Assembly: GCA_050180895.1 (NCBI GenBank)
Contig: JBFXDS010000011.1
Span: 97,406-161,405 of the forward strand
Length of the DNA stretch: 64,000 bases
Direction of reading: 5' to 3'
From: JBGPEQ01 sp050180895
GTDB lineage: Bacteria > Pseudomonadota > Alphaproteobacteria > Dongiales > Dongiaceae
Shown: piece after piece, positions 42,059 through 50,136 of the stretch
Position numbering within the stretch: position 1 is the first letter of the stretch
Layout of the letters: the number at the start of each line of letters is the position of its first letter
Made by a program: the position numbers and the translations under genes
The notes under the pieces: model-generated
Told to the model about the DNA's origin: nothing
Databases searched by the model: none
The model's input: the letters and a program-made list of their open reading frames with translations, nothing else

Positions 42059-43306
42059 TCAACTTCCGTCGAGGCCGTAGGCCGTGTGCAGGGTGCGCAC
42101 GGCCAGTTCCGTGTAGTCCTCGGCGATCAGCACGCTGATCTTGATCTCCGAGGTCGAGATGACCTGGATGTTGATCCCCTTCTCGGCCAGGGCGCGGAAC
42201 ATGCGCTGGGCGATGCCGGCGTGGCTGCGCATGCCGACGCCGATGACCGAGACCTTCACGACGTTGGAATCGGGCGACAGCGCGGCGTACTGGGTGGTGG
42301 CGCGGCTGCCTTCGATCACCTTCATGGCGCGCTCGAGATCGGCCTTGGAGACGGTGAAGGTGAGGTCCGTGGTCGGGCCGCCGTGGGAGCCGTGCGACAC
42401 GTTCTGCACGATCATGTCGACGTTGATGTTGGCGTCGGCGAGCGGGCCGAAGATGGCGGCGGCGACGCCCGGCCGGTCGGGCACCTGGGTCAAGGTGATC
42501 TTGGCCTCGTCGCGGCTGTAGGCGATGCCGCTCACCAGTTCCTGTTCCACGATCTCTTCCTCGTCGACGACCAGCGTTCCCGGCGCATCGTTGAAGCTCG
42601 ACAGCACCTGCAGCCGCACCCCATGCTTCATCGCCATCTCGACGGAGCGGATCTGCAGCACCTTGGCGCCGAGCGACGCCATCTCCAGCATCTCCTCGTA
42701 GGTGATCTTATCGAGCTTGCGCGCCTTCGCAACGATGCGCGGGTCGGTGGTATAGACGCCGTCGACATCGGTGAAGATATCGCAGCGATCGGCCTTCAAC
42801 GCCGCCGCCAGCGCGACCGCCGTGGTGTCGGAGCCGCCGCGGCCGAGGGTCGTCACCCGGTTGTCGGGGCCGATCCCCTGGAATCCGGCGACCACCGCCA
42901 CCATGCCCTGCTGAAAACGCTTCTCGATCTCCGCCGTGTCGATGCGGGCGATGCGCGCCTTGCCGTGAGCGTCGTCGGTGACGATCGGCACCTGCCAGCC
43001 CTGCCAGGAGCGGGCGGAGACGCCGAGCTCCTGCAGCGCCACCGCCGTCAGGCCGCTGGTCACCTGCTCGCCCGAGGCGACAACCGCGTCGTACTCGCGG
43101 GCGTCGTGGAAGCGCGAAATCGACCGCACCCAGTCGACCAACTGGTTGGTGACGCCGGCCATGGCCGACACGATCACCGCCACCTCGGCGCCGGCGTCGA
43201 CCTCGCGCTTGACCCGCTGCGCGACCGCCCGGATGCGCTCGGGATCGGCCACGGAAGTGCCGCCGAACTTCATCACCAGGCGCGGCTTCTTCGGCTGCGG
43301 GACCAT
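42059..43306 (-). CDS. lysC: Aspartate kinase
   Basis: A 415-residue monofunctional aspartokinase, first step of the Lys/Met/Thr pathway. The kinase domain shows VMKFGGTSVA, VVASGEQVTSGL, TLGRGGSDTTAVALAAAL and FTDVDGVYTTDPR. Two ACT domains follow (about 265-415; SGIAYSRDEAKITL, VIGVGMRSHAGIAQRMFRAL) and would bind Lys and/or Thr. ATG 43306 has AAGGA 6 bases upstream; a longer frame upstream is spurious. It is divergent from ubiG. Confidence 0.98.
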   Translation of the reverse strand: MVPQPKKPRLVMKFGGTSVADPERIRAVAQRVKREVDAGAEVAVIVSAMAGVTNQLVDWVRSISRFHDAREYDAVVASGEQVTSGLTAVALQELGVSARSWQGWQVPIVTDDAHGKARIARIDTAEIEKRFQQGMVAVVAGFQGIGPDNRVTTLGRGGSDTTAVALAAALKADRCDIFTDVDGVYTTDPRIVAKARKLDKITYEEMLEMASLGAKVLQIRSVEMAMKHGVRLQVLSSFNDAPGTLVVDEEEIVEQELVSGIAYSRDEAKITLTQVPDRPGVAAAIFGPLADANINVDMIVQNVSHGSHGGPTTDLTFTVSKADLERAMKVIEGSRATTQYAALSPDSNVVKVSVIGVGMRSHAGIAQRMFRALAEKGINIQVISTSEIKISVLIAEDYTELAVRTLHTAYGLDGS

Positions 43307-43506
43307 CTGGATCCTTCGAGGGGCGGCGGGTATTCGGCCGGTCGCCGGTTGCCGCGCAGGCGGCGCGTATCCATACTCACTCGGGTAATCGGAGGCAAGG
43401 CTGCACCGGAATTCCGCCGCGGAATCCGCCCTCGGCGACTGCCGGGCAGCCTCTCCCGGCCTTCGCCGTCGGCTGCGTCGTCGCAACAGTGTTGGAACCC
43501 GATGCC

Positions 43507-44280
43507 ATGACCGACTCCGCGCCCAGCGACAGCGAGCCGACGACCGCGCCGAGCGCCAGTCTCGATCCGGTCGAGGCGGCGAAGTTCGCCACCATGGCCG
43601 ACGCCTGGTGGGACCCGCGGGGGAAGTTCCGGCCGCTGCACAAGTTCAACCCGACGCGCATCGCCTTCATCCGCGACCGCGTCGCCGCGCATCTCGGGCG
43701 CGACCCCCTGGAGAACCGCCCGCTGGCCGGTCTCCGGCTGCTGGATATCGGCTGCGGCGGGGGGCTGCTGGCGGAACCGATGGCGCGGCTCGGCGCCCAG
43801 GTGACGGGGATCGATGCGGTCGAACGGAACGTGCAGGTCGCCCGGCTGCATGCCGAGCGCGGCGGACTTGCCATCGACTATCGGGCGGCGACGCCCGAGG
43901 AGCTGGTGCCGGCCGGCCGGACGTTCGATGTCGTCCTGAACATGGAGGTGATCGAGCATGTCGCCGACCGCGCCGCCTTTCTCGCGGCCTGCTGCGACCT
44001 CCTCGCCGAAGACGGGCTGATGTTCATCGCCACGATCAACCGCACGGCCAAGGCGTTCGCCTTCGCCATCGTCGGCGCGGAATACGTCCTGCGCTGGCTG
44101 CCGGTCGGCACCCATGACTGGCGCAAATTTCTGCGCCCATCGGAGCTGGCCGCCGGCCTGCGGCCGCACGGCGTGGGGTTCGCGGAGATCACGGGGGTCA
44201 GCTACAACCCGCTGGCGGACAGTTGGTCGCTGACGCGCGATCTCGACGTGAACTACATGGTGGTGGCGAAGAAGTCGTGA
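43507..44280 (+). CDS. ubiG: Ubiquinone biosynthesis O-methyltransferase
   Basis: A 257-residue SAM-dependent enzyme carrying out both O-methylations of ubiquinone synthesis. UbiG hallmarks are the N-terminal KFATMADAWWDPRGKFRPLHK, motif I LLDIGCGGGLLAEPMARLG, NMEVIEHVADR and the C-terminal VGTHDWRKFLRPSEL and WSLTRDLDVNYM. A membrane-associating segment (AFAIVGAEYVLRWL) is present. ATG 43507 gives the usual acidic N-terminus; a GTG at 43489 would add six residues. It is divergent from lysC, a conserved alphaproteobacterial pairing. Confidence 0.97.
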   Translation: MTDSAPSDSEPTTAPSASLDPVEAAKFATMADAWWDPRGKFRPLHKFNPTRIAFIRDRVAAHLGRDPLENRPLAGLRLLDIGCGGGLLAEPMARLGAQVTGIDAVERNVQVARLHAERGGLAIDYRAATPEELVPAGRTFDVVLNMEVIEHVADRAAFLAACCDLLAEDGLMFIATINRTAKAFAFAIVGAEYVLRWLPVGTHDWRKFLRPSELAAGLRPHGVGFAEITGVSYNPLADSWSLTRDLDVNYMVVAKKS

Positions 44281-44285
44281 GCCGT

Positions 44286-44324
44286 GAGTATTGAGCTGTG
44301 AGCAGCGCTCACAGCTCAATACTC
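44286..44324. terminator. Bidirectional hairpin between convergent ubiG and the DUF1178 gene
   Basis: GAGTATTGAGCTGTGAGC (44286-44303) and its exact reverse complement (44307-44324) form an 18-bp perfect stem with a 3-base loop, midway between two convergent genes. There is no long T-run on either side, so intrinsic termination is likely but unproven. Confidence 0.6.
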
Positions 44325-44340
44325 GCAACTCACTGCTCGG

Positions 44341-44760
44341 CTAACTGTCGTGCCGCGGCAGCCAGGGGACGCGGGCGAACTCGACGCCCTCTTCGTTCAG
44401 CTCCCGCGCCTCGTCGTCGGTCGCCTCGCCATAGATGTCGCGGTGCGCGACCTCGCCGTAATGGATGCGGCGGGCTTCCTCGGCGAACTTTCCCCCGACA
44501 TAGTCGCAGTTGGCCTCGACCTTGGCGCGCAGCTCCGTCAGCTGCCGCTTCATCTCGGCCATCTCCTTCGCCATCTGCCGGCGGCCGACCTCGTTGCCCT
44601 TGCCGATGCGGGGCGCCATGGGCGCTTTTTCGACCTTGCGGCTGCCGCAGTCGGGGCAGTTCACGGCTCCCGCCTTCGCCTGATTGTCGTAGGCGGCGTT
44701 GTCGCGGAACCAAGCCTCGAAGACATGGCCCTTGGCGCAGCGGAGGTCGAACAAGATCAT
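44341..44760 (-). CDS. DUF1178 domain protein
   Basis: A 139-residue protein matching DUF1178. The N-terminus MILFDLRCAKGHVFEAWFRDNAAYD and CPDCGS supply Cys residues of a probable zinc ribbon (about C8, C35, C38). A helical middle (MAKEMAEMKRQLTELRAKVEAN) and YVGGKFAEEARRIHYGE with DIYGEATDDEARELNEEGVEF complete the conserved pattern. Function is unknown; it is common in Alpha- and Betaproteobacteria. ATG 44760. Confidence 0.93.
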   Translation of the reverse strand: MILFDLRCAKGHVFEAWFRDNAAYDNQAKAGAVNCPDCGSRKVEKAPMAPRIGKGNEVGRRQMAKEMAEMKRQLTELRAKVEANCDYVGGKFAEEARRIHYGEVAHRDIYGEATDDEARELNEEGVEFARVPWLPRHDS

Positions 44761-44893
44761 GCAGAACCTTTGTCAGAAACAATAGTCACTTAGTACCTAT
44801 TATAGATATCTTAAAATCGGCCGCGGACAAGCACTCCTTGGTCGAGAGTGCTAACCCTTGGTTACCAGCGAGAAACCGGAGAGAGCCTTTGCC

Positions 44894-45409
44894 ATGCACG
44901 GATCTGGCGCGACGTCCTCCTGGGTCCGGCGGTTCGCCGACCTCGTTCCGGCGGGCGGCGCGGTGCTGGACGTGGCCGCCGGCGGCGGCCGGCATGCGCG
45001 ATTCTTCCTCCACCTCGGCCACCCCGTGACCACGGTCGACCGCGATGTCTCCGGACTTGCGGACCTGCATAGGGCCGACGCGACCATTCTCGCCGCCGAC
45101 CTCGAGGACGGGCCCTGGCCGCTGCGCGACCGGCGCTTCGCCGGCGTGATCGTCACCAACTATCTGCACCGGCCGCTGCTGCCGGACATCGTGGCCAGCG
45201 TGGCGCCCGCCGGCTGCCTGATCTACGAGACTTTCGCACTCGGCAACGAGCGCTTTGGCAAGCCGAGCAATCCGGATTTCCTGCTGCGGCCGGGAGAACT
45301 GCTGGAGGCCGTGCGCGGGCGCTTGACGGTCGTGGCCTACGAGAACCTGGAGGTCGCGGAGCCGAAGCCGGCGCTCGTGCAGCGCATCGCGGCCGTCGCG
45401 CCGACGTGA
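44894..45409 (+). CDS. SAM-dependent methyltransferase, TehB-like
   Basis: A 171-residue protein with a compact methyltransferase fold: motif I GAVLDVAAGGGRHARFFL (about 21-38), VTTVDRDVSGL, FAGVIVTNYLHRPLLPDI and YETFALGNERFGKPSNPDFLL, a phrase typical of a small TehB-like family of unknown substrate. ATG 44894 is preceded by GGAGAGAG; an in-frame TTG at 44860 region is possible but less likely. It lies upstream of, and may be transcribed apart from, the peroxiredoxin gene. Confidence 0.85.
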   Translation: MHGSGATSSWVRRFADLVPAGGAVLDVAAGGGRHARFFLHLGHPVTTVDRDVSGLADLHRADATILAADLEDGPWPLRDRRFAGVIVTNYLHRPLLPDIVASVAPAGCLIYETFALGNERFGKPSNPDFLLRPGELLEAVRGRLTVVAYENLEVAEPKPALVQRIAAVAPT

Positions 45410-45584
45410 GAACTGCCACCAAGGTTTCCCTTCCATCCCGAGTGTGCCAAAGGGACTCGGGGTGGCCAGGCAAATCGCGAACGAAAATTGCGGGGGCAGC
45501 TTTCAAATATATCTGACTCGACGGAGCCGGGATCATTGGTTAATGAATCGCGCCCAACACAGGACAAGGGCGGAGGAGGACATC

Positions 45585-46247
45585 ATGAGCATTCGATTGG
45601 GCGACACCGCGCCCGACTTCGAGGCGGACACCACGCAGGGCAAGATCAAGTTCCACGACTGGCTGGGCAACAGCTGGGGCATCCTGTTCTCGCATCCCAA
45701 GGACTTCACGCCGGTGTGCACGACGGAGCTCGGCTACATGGCGCGGCTGAAGCCGGAATTCGACAAGCGCAACACCAAGATCCTCGGCCTCAGCGTCGAT
45801 CCCGTCGGCAACCACGAGAAGTGGGCGAAGGACATCGAGGAGACGCAGGGCGCCAAGGTCAGCTATCCGCTGGTCGGCGATCCCGAGCTGACGGTGGCGA
45901 AGGCGTACGACATGCTGCCGGCCGGCGCCGGCACCACCTCGGAGGGACGCACGGCGGTCGACAACGCCACGGTGCGCTCGGTCTTCGTCATCGGTCCCGA
46001 CAAGAAGGTGAAGGCGACGCTGACCTATCCCATGAGCACCGGACGCAACTTCGACGAGGTGCTGCGGCTTCTGGATTCCTGCCAGCTGACGGCCAAGCAC
46101 ACGGTGGCGACGCCGGTCAACTGGAAGCAGGGCGAGGACGTCATCATCCCGCCCTCGGTCTCGGACGAGCAGGCGAAGCAGAAGTACCCCGCGGGCTGGA
46201 AGGCGCCGAAGCCCTATCTGCGCATCGTCGCGCAGCCGAAGGACTGA
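45585..46247 (+). CDS. Peroxiredoxin, Prx6 type
   Basis: A 220-residue thiol peroxidase that reduces H2O2 and organic peroxides. The peroxidatic Cys is C45 in KDFTPVCTTELGYMARL; the C-terminal domain (about 150-220, TGRNFDEVLRLLDS, TPVNWKQGEDVIIPP, KPYLRIVAQP) is that of the Prx6 group. ATG 45585 follows a strong GGAGGAGGA at 45572-45580; an upstream in-frame extension has no binding site. A palindrome at 46274-46303 follows. Confidence 0.96.
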   Translation: MSIRLGDTAPDFEADTTQGKIKFHDWLGNSWGILFSHPKDFTPVCTTELGYMARLKPEFDKRNTKILGLSVDPVGNHEKWAKDIEETQGAKVSYPLVGDPELTVAKAYDMLPAGAGTTSEGRTAVDNATVRSVFVIGPDKKVKATLTYPMSTGRNFDEVLRLLDSCQLTAKHTVATPVNWKQGEDVIIPPSVSDEQAKQKYPAGWKAPKPYLRIVAQPKD

Positions 46248-46273
46248 AGGCCGCGCGGCCGTCGACGAACGTG

Positions 46274-46303
46274 CGTAGGGGCGACCGGCCGGTCGCCCCT
46301 ACG
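46274..46303. terminator. 30-bp perfect palindrome after the peroxiredoxin gene
   Basis: CGTAGGGGCGACCGG at 46274-46288 and its reverse complement to 46303 leave no loop bases unpaired. It lies between the convergent peroxiredoxin and HisD-family genes and may terminate both. Its TAGGGGCGA end matches the repeat at 32701-32784. Confidence 0.6.
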
Positions 46304-46336
46304 GTTTCTAGGTCATCGCCGTGCCAGGAATGTCCG

Positions 46337-47662
46337 CTACGGCTTCAGCGCCTTGTCGCGCAGGCCGGAGACGGCGTTGGCGTGGCCGTCGAAGCCTTCG
46401 TAGGCGGCGAGCACCTTCGCGTGCCTGGCGAGGCCGGGATAGGCGCTCGCGGTGACGTAGCCGATCGAGGACCGCTTCATGAAGTCGAACACCGACAGCG
46501 GCGAACAGGTGCGCGCCTGACCCGAGGTCGGCAGCACGGCGTTCGGGCCCAGGACGAAGTTGCCGAGCGGCACCGGCGTGTGCTCGCCGAGCAGGATCTC
46601 GCCGGCGTTGGTGATGCGGCCGAGCGTGGCGAACGGGTCCTTGCCCAGGATCTCCAGATGCTCCGGCGCGTAGTCGTTGACGAAGGCGATGGCCTGGTCG
46701 AAGTCCGGCGTCAGCACGATGCCGCCGCGCGGGCCGCCGAGCACGGCCGAGGAGAAGGAGACGCGCTGCTCGCCCATCTTCTGCCAGTAGTCGGGGATCG
46801 CCTTGCGCGCGGCCTCGGCCACGGCGCGGCTGTTGGTGACCAGGAAGGCCGACGAGTCCGGTCCGTGCTCGGACTCGACGATGAGGTCGAGGGCGGCGAC
46901 GCGGCCCTTGGCGGTCTCGTCGCAGAGGATGATCGACTCCGATGGGCCGGCGGGGATGCCGGGATCGATGACGTCGGACAGCAGGCGCTTGGCGGCGACG
47001 ACATAGGGGCTGCCGGGGCCGACGATCTTGGCCATCTTCGGCACCGTCTGCGTGCCGTAGGCGACGGCGGCCACGCCCTGGGCGCCGCCGCATTTGTAGA
47101 TTTCGGTCACGCCGGCCAGCTTGGCCGCCACCAGGGTCGCGGCATCGATGTTGCCGTCGGGACCGGGCGGGGTGACGACGGCGACGCGCGGGACGCCGGC
47201 CACGACCGCGGGGATGGTCGTCATCATCACCACCGAGGGGAACGAGCCCTTGCCGCGCGGCACGTAGCAGGCGACCGAGGGGATCGGCATGACGCGGTCG
47301 CCGGCATAGGCGCCGGGCCGGATCTCCTTCATCCACATCTCCTCGGGCTTCTGCGCCTCGTGGAAACGACGGATGCCGTCGACGGCGTACTCGATGGCGG
47401 CGATCACCTCCGGCTCGACCTGCCCGAAGGCCGCGTCGAAATCCGCGGGCGTGGCGGCGATGCGGTCGGCCGTCACCGGCGCCTTGTCGAACTCGCGGGC
47501 GAAGCGCGCCAGGGCCGCGTCGCCCTCCGCCTTCACCGCCGCGATGATCGGCTTCACCTTCTCGATGATCGGCCCGAGATCGGCCTCGGAGCGCACCAGC
47601 AGCTGCGCGCGCTGGGACGGGGACAGTTCGGATAGATCATGCAGGCTGACGTCGCGTCGCAT
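46337..47662 (-). CDS. Histidinol dehydrogenase family protein, divergent at the zinc site
   Basis: A 441-residue HisD-family NAD-dependent dehydrogenase. The fold motifs are clear (GCG-like CGGAQGVAAVAYGT, KIVGPGSPYVVAAKRLL, IPAGPSES), and the catalytic pair E334-H335 is kept in YAPEHLEI. Against E. coli HisD as I recall it (Zn ligands Q259, H262, D360, H419), it reads E263, H266, N368 and H427. The neighbouring NHVLPT is NAVLPT (A375). So two of four ligands differ. No other his gene is near. It may be true HisD of this lineage or a paralogue with another alcohol substrate, as with HpsN for sulfopropanediol. Confidence 0.85.
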   Translation of the reverse strand: MRRDVSLHDLSELSPSQRAQLLVRSEADLGPIIEKVKPIIAAVKAEGDAALARFAREFDKAPVTADRIAATPADFDAAFGQVEPEVIAAIEYAVDGIRRFHEAQKPEEMWMKEIRPGAYAGDRVMPIPSVACYVPRGKGSFPSVVMMTTIPAVVAGVPRVAVVTPPGPDGNIDAATLVAAKLAGVTEIYKCGGAQGVAAVAYGTQTVPKMAKIVGPGSPYVVAAKRLLSDVIDPGIPAGPSESIILCDETAKGRVAALDLIVESEHGPDSSAFLVTNSRAVAEAARKAIPDYWQKMGEQRVSFSSAVLGGPRGGIVLTPDFDQAIAFVNDYAPEHLEILGKDPFATLGRITNAGEILLGEHTPVPLGNFVLGPNAVLPTSGQARTCSPLSVFDFMKRSSIGYVTASAYPGLARHAKVLAAYEGFDGHANAVSGLRDKALKP

Positions 47663-47736
47663 TCATCGTTTCCTGGCCGAGGGGGTCGAGAATATCGCGG
47701 CATGTTGCCGGCAATACAACAGCACAGCTACATGAC

Positions 47737-48018
47737 TTATCTGGCGGGCGTGATGTCGATGACAAGCCGCGAACCCGTCGCCGAGGCGTAGCGGCGCAAC
47801 GTTGCAACAGAGGGTGACGTGCGGCCGCTTTCCAGTCGCGCAACAGCGGACTGCGTCGTGCCGAGGCGCTTTGCCAACTGTGCCTGAGTCAGCTTGGCCC
47901 GCATGCGCGCATGAATCAGGGCTTCCGCAACACGGAATTCCGCATCAGCCGCCTCATACTCCTTCCGAAACCTCGCGTCGGCCATCCACCGTCGCTTGAG
48001 ATCAACGAGCCTTGTCAT
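47737..48018 (-). CDS. XRE-family antitoxin (HigA-like)
   Basis: A 93-residue protein with a helix-turn-helix (KLTQAQLAKRLGTTQSAVARLESGR, about 42-66, shown here as adjacent parts) and a short C-terminal beta tail (GSRLVIDITPAR). It lies 36 bp downstream of a broken RelE/HigB-type toxin gene on the same strand, the toxin-first order of higBA systems. It should bind the operator upstream of the toxin and, in a working system, neutralise the toxin. Confidence 0.88.
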   Translation of the reverse strand: MTRLVDLKRRWMADARFRKEYEAADAEFRVAEALIHARMRAKLTQAQLAKRLGTTQSAVARLESGRTSPSVATLRRYASATGSRLVIDITPAR

Positions 48019-48054
48019 CAGCAGCTCCTCTCTCGCACTTGCCTTCGCATGGGC

Positions 48055-48397
48055 TTAGGTGCCCGATGCGCTCTCCTTCCACTTCTTCATCCGCTCACGC
48101 GCAACCTCGATAGCCCGTCGCGGCGTCTTCTCCGACTTCTTCGCAAAGACATGGAGAACGATCACCCGGCGGCCAGTAGCCGTGATATAGAAACCCGCGC
48201 GCGATGCCCTCGGCTGCTTTCGCGCGGAATTCCCACGGCTTGCCCTCTATATGCTTGACATGCGGCTCGCGCATGTTCTCGAGCCCGACATTCTCCACCA
48301 TCTCCATCAGCCGAAGCATTCTTGCGCGAAGCGACGGCGGCAGCGCTTCAAGCTCAGCATCGACCGCCTCGCCGAGCGTTTCAACCGCCCATCGCAT
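48055..48397 (-). pseudogene. HigB/Gp49-like (RelE superfamily) toxin, frame broken by one base
   Basis: From ATG 48397 the frame reads a Gp49/HigB-like toxin start (MRWAVETLGEAVDAEL, HVKHIEGKPWEFRAKAAEG, IARGF). At about 48190 one extra base shifts it; skipping that base restores YITATGRRVIVLHVFAKKS and RRAIEVARERMKKW to a stop at 48055, the expected family C-terminus. As read, translation gives an abnormal tail (LYHGYWPPGDRS) and stops near 48095. The lesion could be a true inactivating mutation, a sequencing error or, less likely, a +1 shift site. The catalytic part of the toxin lies downstream of the break. Confidence 0.82.
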
Positions 48398-48401
48398 TTT
48401 T

Positions 48402-48427
48402 GCTATATATCATCTTCGCTATATAGC
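48402..48427. promoter_or_regulatory. Candidate toxin-antitoxin operator
   Basis: GCTATATA occurs at 48402-48409 and again at 48418-48425, where it extends to the palindrome GCTATATAGC (48418-48427). It lies just upstream of the toxin ATG at 48397, as expected for an autoregulated higBA promoter. Confidence 0.55.
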
Positions 48428-48429
48428 TT

Positions 48430-49326
48430 TCAAGCACGGCTTCCGCGCCGTGCCGGAGCGTCCGGCTCCGCCGGCAGCGGGTTTTTCGACAGCCAGAAGC
48501 CCGGCCCGTGATACCAGCAGCTGCGGTCACGCGCTTCCGGATCACGGCGCAGGGATCGGATCCCCGGCAGCCGTCCGCGGGAGCGGGCGAAGGCCTGCCT
48601 CAGCCGCGTCGCCGACGCCGGATCGCGGAAGCTCGCGCAGTGGAAGATGCCGGTCCGCGAAACGAACGCGGCGGCGTAACCTTCCGGCCGGCGCACGACC
48701 TTGAGGAAGGCGCCCCACCAGTCGTCGGCGGTCAGCGGCAGCAGCAGCCGGCCGCCCGGGGCCAGAGACTCCAGCCACACCGGCGCCGGGTGGGTAACGC
48801 CGGCGTTGACGATGATGAGATCGACCAGACCCGGATCGACGGCGGCGCCGTCGCCATGCACGGCCTCCGCCTGCGGCCAGGCCGCCAGGTTGGCGCGAGC
48901 CCGCGCGGCCAGTCCGCCGTCATGCTCCACCGCCACGACGCGGCCGGCGAGGCCGACCATCTCCGCCAGGATGGCGCTGTAGTATCCCGTGCCGGCGCCG
49001 ACATGGAGGATGCGCTCCCCGGCTGCGATCTCGACCTGGTCGTAGAGGAAGGCCCACAGGCTCGGCTCGCCGTTGTTGAGCTCGCGCGCAGCGTCGATGA
49101 CGACGAGGACGTTGTGGTAGAGGTGCCGCGGATCGTCGTCCGCGGTGATCCAGCCGTCATGGCCCGACGGAAAGATGCGCCACGGTCCGGGGCCGAGGAA
49201 GCGCTCGCGCGGCACGGCCGCGAAGGCGCGGACGACCGCCTCGTTGTTGCGGACCGGCGCGACATAGCGCAGCTCCTCGGCGAAATGACGCCGTGCGTCC
49301 TCGACACTGCCCGTGGGACCCGTCAT
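48430..49326 (-). CDS. Protein-L-isoaspartate methyltransferase-like protein
   Basis: A 298-residue PCMT-fold methyltransferase. The N-terminal helix (AVVRAFAAVPRERFLGPGPW) and motif I ILHVGAGTGYYSAILAEMVG, then VVAVEHDGGLAARARANL and VDLIIVNAGVTHPAP, fit the Pcm family. The usual active-site segment around the VxxTGSGY/T-S-Q stretch is altered (NNGEPSLWAFLYD), so repair of isoaspartate is not certain. A C-terminal region (about 215-298) is longer than in Pcm. ATG 49326 lies 9 bp after the stop of the ABC ATPase gene on the same strand. Confidence 0.82.
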   Translation of the reverse strand: MTGPTGSVEDARRHFAEELRYVAPVRNNEAVVRAFAAVPRERFLGPGPWRIFPSGHDGWITADDDPRHLYHNVLVVIDAARELNNGEPSLWAFLYDQVEIAAGERILHVGAGTGYYSAILAEMVGLAGRVVAVEHDGGLAARARANLAAWPQAEAVHGDGAAVDPGLVDLIIVNAGVTHPAPVWLESLAPGGRLLLPLTADDWWGAFLKVVRRPEGYAAAFVSRTGIFHCASFRDPASATRLRQAFARSRGRLPGIRSLRRDPEARDRSCWYHGPGFWLSKNPLPAEPDAPARRGSRA

Positions 49327-49335
49327 TGCACTCCT

Positions 49336-50136
49336 TCAGCCTTCCAGCGCGCGGCCGAGCTGCGCCACCTGGATCGATTCCTCGCGAATGGAATCGAGCA
49401 CGGTGCGGTGCAGGCGCTGGAACTCCGGAGTCGACAGCAGGTCGTAGCGGCGCGGGCGCGCGAGGTCGATGGGCACCAGCGTCTTGATGCGGCCGGGGCG
49501 GTTGCTCATGACGGCGACGCGGTCGGACAGATAGACGGCCTCCTCGACATCGTGCGTAATGAACAGGACCGTGAGGCGGTGGCGCTCCCAGATGCGCGTC
49601 AGCAGCTCCTGCATGTGATGGCGGGTCAGCGCGTCGAGGGCGCCGAACGGCTCGTCCATCAGCAGCATGCGCGGCCGGTAGGAGAGCGCGCGGGCGATGG
49701 CGACGCGCTGCTTCATGCCGCCGGAAAGCTCGTTCGGATAGGCGTCCTCGAAGCCGTCGAGGCCGACCAGCGCGAGCTGCTCGCGCGCGATCGCCCGCAC
49801 TTCCGAGGATGTCCGGCCGGCGGCGGCGAGCGCGAAGGCGACGTTGCCCTCCGCCGTCAGCCAGGGCAGCAGCGTGTAGCTCTGGAAGACGACGCCGCGG
49901 TCGAGGCCGGGCGCCGTGATCGGCTCGCCGTCGATGGCGACAGCGCCGTCGTCCAGGCCTTCGAGGCCGGCGACGATGGACAACAGCGTGGACTTGCCGC
50001 AGCCGGAGGTGCCGACGAGGGCGACGAACTCGTTCTCGCCGACCTCGAGATCGACGCCGGCGAGGGCTTCGACCTCGCCGCGGTCGGTGCGGTAGGTCTT
50101 GCCGAGACCACGGATGACGAGCTTCGGCGCCGCCAT
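49336..50136 (-). CDS. ABC transporter ATP-binding protein, SsuB/TauB type
   Basis: A 266-residue ATPase with Walker A GTSGCGKST, Q-loop VFQSYTLLPWLT, signature ELSGGMKQR, Walker B MLLMDEPFGALD and switch His (FITHDVEEAV). Sequence and gene set (binding protein, permease, ATPase) match the nitrate/sulfonate/taurine group. ATG 50136 shares a base with the stop of the permease gene (TGATG). Confidence 0.94.
   Translation of the reverse strand: MAAPKLVIRGLGKTYRTDRGEVEALAGVDLEVGENEFVALVGTSGCGKSTLLSIVAGLEGLDDGAVAIDGEPITAPGLDRGVVFQSYTLLPWLTAEGNVAFALAAAGRTSSEVRAIAREQLALVGLDGFEDAYPNELSGGMKQRVAIARALSYRPRMLLMDEPFGALDALTRHHMQELLTRIWERHRLTVLFITHDVEEAVYLSDRVAVMSNRPGRIKTLVPIDLARPRRYDLLSTPEFQRLHRTVLDSIREESIQVAQLGRALEG

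Noticed and set aside
45488..47635. 715-residue plus-strand open frame
   Set aside because: It runs through the peroxiredoxin gene in another frame and then antisense to the HisD-family gene; no domain of its own.
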